Origin: Cyathus striatus
Lineage: Eukaryota; Basidiomycota; Agaricomycetes; Agaricales; Nidulariaceae
Assembly: GCA_025738555.1 (NCBI GenBank)
Contig: JAOVFP010000021.1
Coordinates: forward strand, 248,001-312,000
Reading direction: 5' to 3'
Length of the DNA stretch: 64,000 nt
Part shown: in pieces, positions 12,929-24,600 of the stretch
How positions within the stretch are numbered: the stretch's first letter is position 1
Layout: the number at the start of each line of letters is the position of its first letter
Notes under the pieces: model-generated
What the model was told of the DNA's origin: nothing
Seen by the model: only the letters and a program-made list of their open reading frames with translations
The model's database searches: none
Translations under genes and position numbers: made by a program

Positions 12929-13351
12929 GAGCTGGAAAAATAGCAAGATATGAGAAAGTAAAAAGGTTGGGAGTGTGACGGTATCAAGAAAGTGCCAGCA
13001 AAGTGGGGTAATGGTAGCCAAAGTTAAATTGTCCAACAAAATGTCCCAGAAGTACTAGGGTTTCAGGGAGCCTGGTACAATACTATTCAACTTGCTTCTG
13101 GTCCCTGTACCCTATAGCTGGAAATGAAATTAGTACCAATGAATGCCACAAGCAGCAGAATACACAAAGTTTGGACTTATGGAACCATTTTATTGCATGT
13201 ATGTTATAAACAAGAGTTGATAGTAAAATAAAAACTTGCATTTCAAGCAACAAGTCATGTATTGCTGATGTATGTCATTCAAATGTCTTGTAGTCTCATA
13301 CAAACATAGGTCTGTTTGGTTAGAGATTAGCGGTGCAATAATTACTCAACA

Positions 13352-13767
13352 TCAAAGATAACCTACTATGGACACAACACTATCAGAATTGCCTTGATTT
13401 CCCAGTGGATAATGCATGATATGATACCCCAGTGCTTCTATTTTGTTCATGGCTTTTCCCAGTGCAATCTGTGCCTCAGCAGATCTGGACACTGCAGCAC
13501 GAGCCCTCCTTGCAGAAATCTTCGCCCGCTTTTTTGCATGTTTACTTTGAATTTCGAAAATGTCTCGCTGATGTTGAACAAACTTTAGCAGTTGTGTTGC
13601 TTCTTCCATGGTAGAAATATTATCATAATTTTGAATCTAGATATAAGCTTATATGAGAAGCAGAAAGCAGAAAGCAGTGTACCAAGTGAACATACCAAAC
13701 AGTTTGCTCCTTCAGTCATCACCTCACCATCCTCCTGCTGGCATCGGGCACATAGTGAAGAAGACAT
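13352..13767 (-). CDS. Small coiled-coil protein of unknown function, two exons
   Basis: Exon 1 (13767-13696) encodes MSSSLCARCQQEDGEVM and ends CL. An intron with GTATG and CTAG borders follows, and exon 2 (13636-13352) continues IQNYDNISTMEEATQLLKF. The total is 118 residues with no internal stop. The N-terminus has a CxxC pair (CARC). The middle (about residues 40-80) is Lys/Arg/Ala-rich and predicted helical (KHAKKRAKISARRARAAV), possibly coiled-coil or nucleic-acid binding. It lies 420 bp upstream of, and on the same strand as, the DUF6532-type gene, so the two may be a cargo pair. I recognise no family. Confidence 0.55.
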
Positions 13768-14059
13768 TATAGCTTATAAGTTGACTCCTGAATGGAATGA
13801 ACATAAATAGTGAAGTGAATTGGAAACTTGGGAACAAGTCTTCCAGCAGTCAATAATCAACAAACAAATTTACACAGCCTCAATCTGCATGATCATGATT
13901 CACTGGTTCCTTATATCATGATTTTATTCTATATTTTCTGGTCTTCTCACTTCAAAAATCCACATAGTTATAGCTGAGTATTACATAGAAATATTTAATA
14001 AAGCAACAAAAGGTGTGAATGGGAGGGATGAGTAAATTAGAAGCATCACCACTCAAGGG

Positions 14060-14340
14060 GGCAGCTCGAGAGTGAGGAAAGCAGAAGATTGGTGTCAATC
14101 ACCAGAACAATATAGCCAGGAATGATGTGAAGTGAAGTATATTCATCCACAGCCTTTCTTGAGCTATGCATGTACTGGCGTGACGAAATTTCCTGAGGGC
14201 ACAAAGTAGACTGAAGGAGGCTCTTCAAGTAATGATGACAAGCCTAGAGAATAGAAAGTCAATTGCTGTTCTCTCAAAACTAAAAGTGAAACTTACCTTG
14301 AACCCCACTCCATATCACAGAGGCACCAATCCTCTGGCAG
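14060..14340 (-). pseudogene. Captured fragment of a PIN-domain protein
   Basis: On the minus strand an exon ending GVGFK is followed by an intron (about 14294-14236, GTAAGT to CTAG) and an exon reading ACHHYLKSLLQSTLCPQE, then KAVDEYTSLHIIPGY and VLVIDTNLLLSSLS. The IIPGY..VLV(I/V)DTN stretch is the first strand and first acidic residue of PIN nucleases of the Est1/Swt1 kind. Only this entry segment is present. A TGA after LVPL sits where Arg is likely. The kept intron argues for capture of genomic DNA rather than cDNA. It abuts the end of the Ser/Pro-rich gene copy near 14340. Confidence 0.6.
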
Positions 14341-17035
14341 GGGTGACATCAGGCTGATGATTGAAAGTGGGTGGAAATGGAAATGGCCAGGCGGCAAGAG
14401 GCTTCCTCCTCCAGGCTGTGTATAATCGTCCCCAAAAAGGGATTCTGAGGAAGCCAAATTTCTGTGGCCCATCCTGTCAAACAAAGAGTCCTGCATCGAC
14501 GATCAACAATTGTCATCCATAATTGAGTTGTAAGAGAAGCAATTCTCTCTACCAGTAAACTCGGGGGCTGCCAGGCTCTGTGAAGGTGATGCCGTTATAG
14601 GCTCCAAGGGCATTGCATGATCAGTGTTGAACATCTTGTCACCGATTCCAGGCCTTCCGAGATGCATACCAGAGATGTCACTCATGACTGAGTCAACCGA
14701 AGAATCAGGATGATGACGAGCCCATGCAGCACAACAATTGCTAGCTCCATGTAGAGCATAAGACTGTGCAACAGAGCTTGCACTTGTCCAAGAATTGTTG
14801 CAACAGTGCATTGCGAAACTGCAGTTGTACAAGCTGATGGGAGGCATGATGGAGGTTGTTGACATGTTAGATTCTTGGCGTCGATGGCCACATTGAGGCA
14901 TAGGAGGTCTGAAATAGAAACTTGAGGCATTGCTATCAACACAGGTGCGGCGAGGACAACAATGAATGAACAAGAACATGTTGTCAATGCTTATGGACAT
15001 GGAAATAGACATATCCTCTGAGGATGGCCTCTCTTGCAAACTAGGCAAGCCATAGTCGAATGGATCTGCCAAGCCCAAGTCAATTACCCTTCCATAGGAT
15101 GATACCGATGTGATACTGAAAATTGAGTCATGTTGACAATGATTGATGTGATGTGTGGCTGCAGGTGAAGGATAAAATGAGGGCCAGTTGTCGTTGAATT
15201 CGAAACCATGGCAAACTTCATCAAAGGACTCAAATCCAACAAAGCTGGCTGCCAAAGTACATCATGAGTCCATGTAGAAAGAGCTCCCGTTGCCCTCGCA
15301 CATAAACCTCTTTGAGCTGGAGTCTGAGTCAACTCGAGGTCGCACTTCAGGCATAGCATTAATCTTCGCATAGATGGACTTGAGTGCTGATTCATCCTCA
15401 AATGTCAACGACATAGAAAGCAACCAAGTGAGACAGAGGTGGGATGATGTCCGAAAGCATCAACAGTTGCTGGGGTTTAAGCAGGCTCGGACTGGGAACA
15501 CCACAGAACTTGAAAGACCTGTTGAGCTGTCCATCCAAAGCTTTAGATGAGGAAGATTGAGCCATCTTCAAAGCCTGTGGAGGCTCAGCCATAATGATAT
15601 CCTCAGACTCAGCACTAGCCAGGCTATCTGACCCTTGAAGAACAGTTGGCTCTCTCATGTCGAGCAACCTTGAGCCAGAGATCGTGTTGAAGTGGCTCTT
15701 GGTCTCAACAGTGTCCTTGGTTGCCTTGGTTGTCTCGTTAAACATTGTTGGCTCCTTCACATCTGCAATGCGCGATGCCGAATAACTGTTGAATAGGCTG
15801 CCTTGGGAGGAATCACTAGTTTCCATGGCCACCGAGAAGTCCAGAGGAATCTTGGGAACAGGCGGGACTTCAACACATAGCAGACCGTCCTTGAGATATC
15901 TGAGGTCTATCTTTGCTGGTGTCTTGAAAGTGTTCTCCACCTGCTCTATGAAGCTTCGACAATCGGAAGTGCCAGATTCATTGAGTTTCTGAAGTTCCCC
16001 GGTGAAGTTGAATGATTTGTTCGTGTCCTCTTCAGACATAACACTGCCTTTATCAACATCAGCATGCTCGCCAGCATCATCAACCAACCCAGCTCGGAAT
16101 ATGGGCATATCAAGCCTTGGAGTGACATCCAAAATCGGGATCATATCCTCAGAGGGGGAAATAGGAGACTCATTGCCCTTCACATTGTTTCCACCTTGAT
16201 AGGAGAGCATGTCATCAATAATAAGTTGTGCTCAGAGCCAGATGCTGATAAGATGTACCCCAATTCCTCAGGAACATTGGAGTTGGGGTCAGATGCATTG
16301 AGTTCAGGAATGTTGTATCCTGATATGTTGGAACCACCTAATGTGCCTCCCATGCTGATTAACTTGCGTGTCTCAGGGGGGATAGGAATGCCTCCTCCAG
16401 CCATGCTTCCTTGACTCAAACAGCTACTCTTCGAAATGTCCAGAGGCACAAGAGAAGACTGCTTGTGCGCATGAGTGCCTTCAGGACGAGAGAATACGGA
16501 GCCAGTTGGTGTTAGAGAACCGGTACTAAAATCATCCAAAGAGCCCTTCGATCCAGCCCTGCTTGAAGAACAGGAGCCTCCAAACACAAATGACATTGGG
16601 GCTTGAACAGACCCTTCCTTCAAAGCCTTAGACATGGAGCCTGGTGAGAAATTGAGTTTTGGTGGGGCAGCCCTGCTACGTCTCGCAATGGGTAATGGGT
16701 TGAAGACCAGCTTGGGCTCTGGTTCCGGTGCAGGTGTCATGGTATGCTTGTGACCAGGGCGGAAGGTCTTTCCAGTCATGGGTGTCGGTGGTAGAGGTTT
16801 ATCAAAAGGGGGCGTGCTGGCCTTCTCCTTCACCGGTGAGAGCTGCTGGCTAAGAATGCTCCATGGGGCTGTTTGCTGGCCGATGAGGTTGGCCTTCGAC
16901 AAGGCTTTCTTAATCGTCGCTGCCTGGCTTTGAGCAGCTGCATATGGCCTCAATGAGCTGATAGATGCGGTACTATCCCTCAATCCCTTCTTAAGAGGAC
17001 TGCCCCCGAGCAAGGCCTTCCTTTGAACTGATTTT
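14340..17035 (-). pseudogene. Decayed copy of a conserved Ser/Pro-rich agaricomycete protein of unknown function
   Basis: One long gene copy reads from GGSPLKKGLRDSTASISS (near 17010) through KPLPPTPMTGKTFRPG, a frameshift near 16200, SFNFTGELQKLNES, LMLSDIIPPLSH, then ESFDEV..GFEFNDN, ADPFDYGLPSLQERPSSED and SLFDRMGHRNLASS (near 14480). I recall proteins with this motif order in many mushroom genomes, without known function. The length is about 880 codons. Breaks include the frameshift, a TGA after FYMDS near 15260, and runs such as HCCPRRTC and NCCAAWARHH, where Arg has become Cys or His as from CGN to TGN or CAN. The pattern matches the Hsp70 copy nearby. Confidence 0.6.
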
Positions 17036-17051
17036 GTGGGGTTTTCCTGTC

Positions 17052-17290
17052 GTCGACACTCATGGACATGGTGATAGACATATCCTCTGAGGATGGCCTC
17101 TCTTGCAAACTAGGCAAGCCATAGTCGAATGGATCCGCCAAGCCTGAGTCAACTACCCTTCCATAGGACGATACCAATGTGATACTGAAAATCAAGTCAT
17201 GTTGATGATGATTGATGCGACATGTGGCTGCAGTTGGAGGATAAAATGAGGTAGGTTGAGCGTTTTCCAGAAATGTGACTCGGAGTGTAT
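17052..17290 (-). repeat. Second partial copy of the Ser/Pro-rich gene's DPFDYGLPS segment
   Basis: This stretch is a direct repeat of 14993-15220, with high identity from the CATGGACATGG words through the GATAAAATGAGG words. It encodes SSYGRVVDSGLADPFDYGLPS and stops abruptly at MSMSVDD, where it joins the GGSPLKK part. It differs from the other copy mostly by transitions. It probably marks an internal duplication or a second capture. Confidence 0.7.
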
Positions 17291-17486
17291 GATTCTGCGC
17301 CAAAAGGAGTGCGTGATGGGTACTGACCATGACCCAGCTGAGGAGAAAGAGTATCAGCAAAGGTGTGAAGAAGAGAACAGTAAGTCACAATGCATGAAGC
17401 TTTAAGCTTCAAGCATGAAAGGAGAAGGGGAAGCGGGGTGGGGGGACAAAAAAAAAACAAACACAAAAGTAAGAGAAAAAACTCAC

Positions 17487-17783
17487 TCAATAGCTCACAA
17501 GTATGAGTCTGTATCCCAGCACTAGCCAAAATCCCAATTTGTGCACTCCTTGAACTTCTCTGAATATGCAGCTACCGCACCGGCAAGAGAAACATGAGCT
17601 CCTGGGCATTGCTTTGTGGTGCTCTTCCCCAGTGCTGTCGATAGTGGACATATCTTCAAGGTTAAACAGTACACAAATCCCCACTAGTCCGTCAGGACTG
17701 ACCACGAAGTGTGTCAGTGCTCCTGTAGCGGCAAGTGAAGATGAGGGTACTGAGACCTTGAGGATAGACCAAGACACTTTCAA
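17487..17783 (-). other. Open frame, possible further captured fragment
   Basis: A 98-codon minus-strand frame contains ALTHFVVSPDGLVGICVLFN. It looks protein-like but matches nothing I can name. It lies between the Ser/Pro-rich copy and the RCL1-like fragment and may be the edge of another captured gene. Confidence 0.25.
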
Positions 17784-17787
17784 GTAG

Positions 17788-18180
17788 AGTGCACCCGGGG
17801 CCTGGCACTGATATTACGGTGCACAGCAGATTCCTGTGTATAATGTAAGTCTTTGGGTTAGAATTTGTGGAGAGTGAGAAAAGAAAGTATGCACAAAAGA
17901 CATAAGTAACAGGATGTAGAGAGGAAAGGGTGTAACAGGAGGAAAGGGAATAATGACAGACACGTGATGTGGGGTCACGTCAGCGCATTAGCATGCAGCT
18001 CGGAGTAGTCAGACTGTTATTGGATCTCCACTCCTGCTCTATCTCTGCACCTCACGAAGGGAACAAAGTGGTCTGGCCACTACCTCATTCCTGTCATCAC
18101 ACCTTCCACACTATCATATTTGGAGTCTCCTGCCATTTGTAAACCACCATTTCATCGACACCCCTCTCCAATCTTTGCTC
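17788..18180. other. No recognisable coding sequence
   Basis: Nothing identifiable on either strand between the open frame at 17487-17783 and the RCL1-like fragment. CT-rich stretches near 18020-18130 may be captured promoter or intron sequence. Confidence 0.5.
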
Positions 18181-18505
18181 AATGATTTCAGAATCATAGG
18201 TACCACTATACTTATGAAACCAGGTGTTATAACAGGTGGCGCTTTAACTCACGAATGTCCACTTTCAAGATCGATTGGCTACTTCCTCGAGCCCATTATT
18301 TTTCTGGCACCCTTTGCAAAGGAGCCTGTCAATCTGATGATAAAAGGGATCACCACTGACGAGAGTGACCTTTCCGTGAGTAATGATCATGGCTGTTTCA
18401 AGTTTGTTCTTCTAATATGAACCAGGTAGACTTAATATGAACCGTGACAATACCACACCTGCAACTTTTCGGAGCATCAGAAGGGTTGGAATTAAGAGTA
18501 TGTCG
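18181..18505 (+). pseudogene. RCL1: Captured fragment of an RCL1-like RNA 3'-phosphate cyclase family gene
   Basis: The translation reads ILMKPGVITGGALTHECPLS, then RSIGYFLEPIIFLAPFAKEP and GITTDESDLS. An intron with GTGAGT and a CAG acceptor follows (about 18377-18425), then VDLI-stop-TVTIPHLQLFG and SEGLELR. This is the central region of Rcl1, the cyclase-like nucleolar factor for 18S rRNA processing. The stop TGA replaces the Arg of DLIRTVT, again CGA to TGA. Both ends of the gene are missing, and the retained intron shows a genomic origin. It is followed directly, same strand, by the Hsp70 copy. Confidence 0.75.
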
Positions 18506-18559
18506 CTATCCCTCCTGAGAACTTATATAGTACTTACTATGTACAAGATTTAAAAACAT

Positions 18560-20070
18560 GGTGCACCACCGAACGGGCCAAATGTCTTATTGGTCGTAAA
18601 TTTGAAGATGCTGAAGTACAGTCAGATATCAAGCACTTCCCTTTCAAGGTGTTCAGCAAAGGTGGAAAGCCCTACATTCGTGTAGAATATTGTGATGAGG
18701 AGAAGGAATTCTCTCCTGAAGAGATCTCATCCATGGCCCTTCTTAAGATGAAGGAGACTGCCGAATCTTATCTTGGAACTACTATCAACAACACAGTTGT
18801 CACCGTTCCCGCCTACTTCAATGACTCGCAATGTCAAGCTACAAAGGATGCTGGTACTATCTCTGGTCTTAATGTTCTCCACATCATTAACAAACCCACT
18901 GCTGCTGCGATCGCCTATGGTCTCGACAAGAAGGTTTCTGGTGAATGCAACGTCTTGATCTTCAATCTTGGTGGAGGAACTTTCAATGTCTCCCTTTTGA
19001 CTATTGAGGAGGGTATCTTTGAAGTCAAGGCTACTGCTGATGACACTCACCTTGATGGTGAGGATTTCAACAATCGCCTGGTCAATCACTTTGTCCAGGA
19101 ATTCAAGAGGAAAAACAAGAAAGATCTCTCTGCTAACCCCAGGGCTGCTCATTGGCTCTGCACTGCTTGCAAGCATGCCAAGCGTACCCTCTCCTCCACT
19201 GCTCAGACTTCCATCGAAATTGATTCCCCCTTTGAGGGTATTGACTTCTATACTTCACTTACCCATGCTCGTTTCAAGGAATTGTGCCAGGACTTGTTCC
19301 GCAGTACTCTTGAACCTGTTGAGAAAGTCCTCTGGGACTCTAAGATCGACAAAGCCCGGGTTCATGAAATTGTCCTCATCAGAGGATCCACTCATATCCC
19401 CCACATTGTCAAGCTCGTGTCTGACTTCTTCAATGGCAAGGAGCCCAACAAGAGCATTAACTCTGATGAGGCCATCGCCTATGGCGCCACTGTCCAGGCT
19501 GCCATCCTTTCCAGAGATACCTCAGAGAAAACTCAGGATCTTCTTCTTGATGTTGCACCTTTGTCCCTTGGTATTGAGACTGCAGGTGGTGTTATGACTG
19601 CACTCATCAAGAGGAACACCACTGTTCCTATGAAAAAATCCGAGATCTTCTCCACATATGCCAACAATCAGCCTGGTGTGCTCATTCAAGTGTACAAAGG
19701 TGAACGTGCACGCACCAAGGACAACAATCTCCTTGGAAAGTTTGAGCTCTCTGGCATCCCACCTGCACCACGTGGTGTGCCTCAAATTGAAGTTACCTTT
19801 GATATTGATGCTAACGGTATTTTGAATGTTTCTGCATCTGACAAGACCACTGGAAAGTCCAATCACATCACTATCACCAATGACAAGGGGCATCTGTCCA
19901 AGGAAGAAATTGAACGCATGGTTCAGAAGGCCAAGAAATACAAGGCTGAGGATGAGGCTGCCACCACTCACATTACTGCCAAGAATGGTCTTGAGTCCTA
20001 TGCCTACAATCTTCATAACTCTATCACTGACGAGAAGTTGGCTGATATGGAACTGAAAGATATAAAGATA
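18560..20070 (+). pseudogene. Hsp70 (SSA-type) copy, truncated at both ends, with transition-type decay
   Basis: The frame is open from [14 protein letters not shown] (near 18580) to [10 protein letters not shown] (near 20045). It covers most of the ATPase domain, the substrate-binding domain and the start of the lid. The first 55 or so residues and the C-terminal tail are absent. The phosphate-loop motif reads [12 protein letters not shown] where active Hsp70 has IFDLGGGTFDVS, so both Asp are Asn and ATP hydrolysis should be lost. Other changes from the family pattern are SQRQ to SQCQ, RRLRTACERAK to [20 protein letters not shown] to RGSTHIPHI and SGDTS to SRDTS. Nearly all are single C-to-T or G-to-A changes. 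No intron interrupts about 1.5 kb, which may mean a cDNA origin or a naturally intron-poor region. After 20070 it fuses to unrelated sequence. Confidence 0.88.
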
Positions 20071-20083
20071 GATGAGTCTGATG

Positions 20084-20880
20084 AGACCATAATATGGAAT
20101 GGTATGCACAAAATCAGTATCTACCACCTCTGCCTCTCCTTCCGGCAGCCGGGCCCCATCTACCTGCACAATTACCACCACCTCAACTCCAGTCAGAGTC
20201 ACCTCCTCCAGCAGATGCACCATTGTTCCTACTCCATTCTTCACCACCACCATACATTTCCTGGTTCGTCTGTTGCGGAGGAGGACCATTTGACGGACCA
20301 GATGCTGATGATCCAAACCCAGGAATGAAGTCATCTCCATTATCATAACCTCCCCCTCCTCCTCCATTGCCACCTCACAATGCAGCATTGCCAGAAGAAA
20401 CACCTGGTATCCCACCATCTTCCTCTTTCCCCCACCATGCTCCGCTGCCACTGCCACTACCACCACCACCAAATCCGAACCCTGGAACCATTGTGTTGTC
20501 CTCATCGTCCTGGCCTGCTGTATCCATGATCTCCAGTGGTTTTTCACCTCCACTGGAGAAGACTGATGTCACGTCTCCTGGTTGTTCATGCAACCAGAAG
20601 CGTGTTGTGTGGTCATTGGAACCGGAGACGAGGAGATGGCTGAGAGGGTGGTAGGTAAGTGACCAGATGTTGGAGTCGTGCACTTGGGAGACTTGAAGGA
20701 TGGTTTCAAAATTGAAGGTAAGGCCATTCCACAGGGTGAATTCTCCACTTATTGAGCCTGTTAGAACATGTCAACCTTCTGGTGTCTAGTTACTACATTC
20801 ACAGGGCAATGGATCTTGTTTGTGGATGTATGAACGAATTTGGTGCACAGAAAAGTTGAAGGATTTTCTGAGTATGCTTT
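20084..20880 (-). pseudogene. PFS2: Captured fragments of Pfs2 (polyadenylation factor WD40 subunit) with the middle deleted
   Basis: Read on the minus strand: TKFVHTSTNKIHCPVNVV, then TPEG-stop-HVLTGSISGEF, LWNGLTFNFETILQ, a jump to VHDSNIWSLTYHPLSHLLVS and GSNDHTTRFWL, and a Gly-rich tail (PGFGFGGGGSGSG, GGGNGGGGG). The order fits Pfs2/WDR33 of the cleavage and polyadenylation complex, but about five WD40 repeats are missing between ETILQ and VHDSNIW. The TGA after TPEG replaces the Arg of EGRRVLTGS, another CGA to TGA. It lies tail to tail with the Hsp70 copy. Confidence 0.75.
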
Positions 20881-20949
20881 TGGCAGTAGTAGATCAATGA
20901 CATATCAACAATAATCAAATAAATGAAGATCCTACACAAAGGTGGCTTC

Positions 20950-21186
20950 TCACCAGAGGAGCATCTTCAATACTGCCCCATTGTATACCACAATCTCATC
21001 AACTTGGTGAGTGCTGAGGAGATCAAGAAGATTGGGTACAATATATGAGTCACCACAGAATTGGGTAGGTTTGCAGTGTTTCTGGTTAATTTGAGTTGGT
21101 TCTATTGCACTGCATGGTGCAGTGTGTGGGTGGAAGCGAGGTAAGAGGGTGTGATCTGTTGGAGTCTGGATCATTGCAGGGTGCAA
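20950..21186 (-). other. Open frame upstream of the Pfs2 fragment, perhaps its N-terminal exon or another captured piece
   Basis: The translation ends NLLDLLSTHQVDEIVVYNGAVLKMLLW with a TGA where CGA (Arg) would continue into EAT. The YNGAVLKML part resembles the DYN..V region at the start of Pfs2, but the rest I cannot place. Cys and His at likely former Arg positions (CKPTQFC, RFHPHTAPC) show the same decay. Confidence 0.35.
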
Positions 21187-21607
21187 GTGTGTTGCAATGT
21201 GATGTGTGTGTTATGACAGTGAAATGTTCACCCCCCTCGTTTTTTGTCTGCTATTCTCATTGTTGCTGGCTGGCATTGAGATTGCGGCATGATCATGATG
21301 GACACTGGCAGTGTTCATTGTCCCTCTGTTTTCATGTACATACCATGCATGTCTAAAGGTGTATCATGTTTGAGGGAGCGATTGGATCTGTGGACTTAAC
21401 TGTATGCCTGCATGTTTTGCCATGCACTGTGCATAGCATTGTAGCATGATTTACATGCTTTTTACACATTGTTCATTTGTTTTGGCCTCATGTAGAACAC
21501 ATTCTTGTGTCATCTTAATATATAATACCCTACTGGTGTGTGCTTTTTCTTTCCTTTTGATTCTCCACTTTACATCACAACTTCTTCAACATCTCAACAT
21601 ATTGTCT

Positions 21608-24600
21608 ATGCCTTTACTATCCTGTCCTCAGTGTCTTAAAGCCTTCAAAACTGAACAAGCTGTGTTATCTCATTTAAACCAACCCATTTCATCTTGCCGC
21701 TTAAAATTTGAGCATGCTCTTGAGGAAAATAGACGTTCAAAATCAAATCAGTCCCTGGATTCACCATCACCAAATGACACTGCTACTTCTTCCTATGCAT
21801 CCTATGCCTACACTCCAGTTCAACACTTAAATTCAAGCACAGTTCCAATGGATGTTGATGAGAATTATGAAGCAGAGAAAATGGACATTGATGAGGATTC
21901 TGGCTTCAGCAGCTCACAACCATATATAATTGAATTTAATGGTGCTGCTGAAACATATGGCAATGGAACCACATTTATGGATTCATTTAAAAATGATCAA
22001 TTTGCAGATATACGATCTGAAAACATATATTATTCCTTTGCATCCCATGATGAATGGGAGCTGGCAGAATTTTTACTTCTTTCTGGCTTAAGTATGGCAC
22101 AGATTGATATATTTCTCAAGTTAAAAAAGGTACAGTCTTATAAGCTTACAGTATGTATTTCTCATAAAATAATATTAATATATTCATACAGATTAAGCAG
22201 CTTTCTCTGTCATTCTCAACTGCCAAAGAGCTTAGAAACTGTGCTGAGATTCTCCCAAAAGGTCCAAATTGGATGTCTAAGGAGTGGGTTGAAGTTAAGC
22301 ACTATCCAACAAAAAATAAACTCCATTTATTCTATTGGGATCCTATTGAATGCCTGGAGTCACTCATGCAAAACCCAGCTCTGAAGGATCATCTCAAGTT
22401 CAAGCCAATGCAGATTTTTGAATCATCTAAAAAGATCTGTCATATTTATACTGAGTGGCTTTCAGGTATGACTGCATGGTCAATGCAAGTTAGTTCAATT
22501 CATTGCACTGTTGAAAAATAGTAGTACTTAAAGTTGAAACTTAATTTATTGTAGGAAAACCTTCCACAGGGAGTTACTCTGCTGGGCACTATATTATCCT
22601 CTGATAAAACCAATATATCTGCATTAACAGGCAATTGGATTGCCCATCCCCTTCTGATAAGTCTAGCAAACATTGATATGGATTTTTGTAACAAAACCTC
22701 AAATCATCTTTTCATGTTGCTTGCATTATTACCAATCCCTAAGTATACACATCCAAAAAGAAGGATATGTGGAATTTTAGAGAACTGTCTAATACATGAA
22801 TGCCTTGACTTTATTCTCCAACCTTTGAAGACAGCAGCTGAAATTGGCATAATGATGTCTGATCCTGTTGGAAATCAGCAATATTGCTTCACACCATTGG
22901 CACAATTTATTGTAGATACTCCTGAAGCTGCATTGCTTGCAGGGGTAGGTGGAAAAACCTCACCATTAACAATGGCTTCCCACAAACAATTTGGAGATGC
23001 ATTCAAACATCAGCCTCATACAGGAACAACAACTCTCAATCAACTTCATGAGATACAAATTCATGCAGATCCATGGGACCTTGAAAAATATATGAATTTA
23101 GCATCAGAGCATCAACTTAATGGCACCCATCTCCCATTCTGGCAGGATTGGGCTTTGTCTGATCCTTCAAAATTTTTGGGACCAGAACCACTGCATCATT
23201 GGCACAAAGGATTTTGGGATCATGATGCAAGATGGTGTATCAATGTTGTTGGTAGCACAGAGATTGATTTTCAATTTTCTATTTTACAACCTCATACAGG
23301 ATTTCATCACTTTTCAGAAGGAATATCTGCACTAAAACAAGTGACTGGTCATGAACACTGAGATATCCAGCAGTATATTATTGGTGTCATAGCTGATGCA
23401 GTTCCAGCTAAATTTCTTACAGCTGTACGTGCATTAATGGACTTCCAATATCGTGCACAATCCTGGTTCATTGATGATTATTCCTGCCAAAAAGTTGAAA
23501 ATGCACTAAAGGAATTTCATGACCATAAACAAGTTATTATTGATTGTGGTGGTCGACTAGGAAAGGGTAACTCAGTGATCAACAACTTTTACATCCCCAA
23601 GTTGGAATTTTTGCAAAGTGTTGTTCCCCATGTGCAAGCAAATGGTGTTCCTATGCAGTGGTCTGCAGATGTCACTGAGAATGCTCATATTACACACATA
23701 AAACATCCAGCCAGGTCTGGGAACAATCAGAACTATGAGACACAGATTTGCCATCATCCTGATTGAGCAGATAAGTGTAAGCGATTCAGTCTTGCCACTG
23801 AACTGTGTGAAATACAGGCAAAATCAAATGTTAATAATGATGAATTAGATAATGAGGATGTTAATTCTAATTCACAAGACCAATTATTGGCATCTGCAGG
23901 GAAAAGGCAACAAAATACTTGGTCTATCAAGAATTACTTCCAACAAGCAACAAATTTGTTTATCAGTCCAACACAGAAGGAATGTTTGCATCCTTTACGA
24001 ACATTTTTAGTAGAAAACACAGCATTTCATCTGACACAGGATCCTAGTTTTAAGTGTCTTCCCATCAATGCAGTGTCTGAAATATTTAATATTCCAGATT
24101 TAAAAATGGCTTTAGCAGAATATATAGAACAACAAAATGCCACAGGAAGCTTCATATCTGTTATTGGTGATCAACACAGAGTAACTAATGATTCCAATCT
24201 TCCATTCACACATTTAGAAGTGTGGACACAGTTGAGACTACAGTCAAAGGCATATCATTATCCATTTGATGTTCTCCCTGCAAAGTTAATCAATGCTGCA
24301 CCACCAAGTAGTAATTGGCCATTAGGACACTGTGATGCAATATTGATAAACACAGATATAAATTACAAATCGCCACAATCAGGAATTCATGGTAAGATAT
24401 CTTTTAAGTTATGTCATATTATAGAACTAAGAAGAGGTGGCCTATATCTTATATAGGACATTCTATTGCAGTATTAAAGTTGATATGTCGAGCTGTGACA
24501 TCTAGCAATATTGGTTCACACTTTATTGCTTATGTTGAGTGGTTTGATATTACCTCACAGATGAATCCAAATTTCTCTCCACCAAGGGGACTATATCCAG

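Noticed and set aside
19522..20553. 343-codon minus-strand ORF
   Set aside because: Its left part is the antisense of the Hsp70 copy. Only the Gly-rich part after 20084 is real Pfs2 sequence, and in a different frame for much of it.
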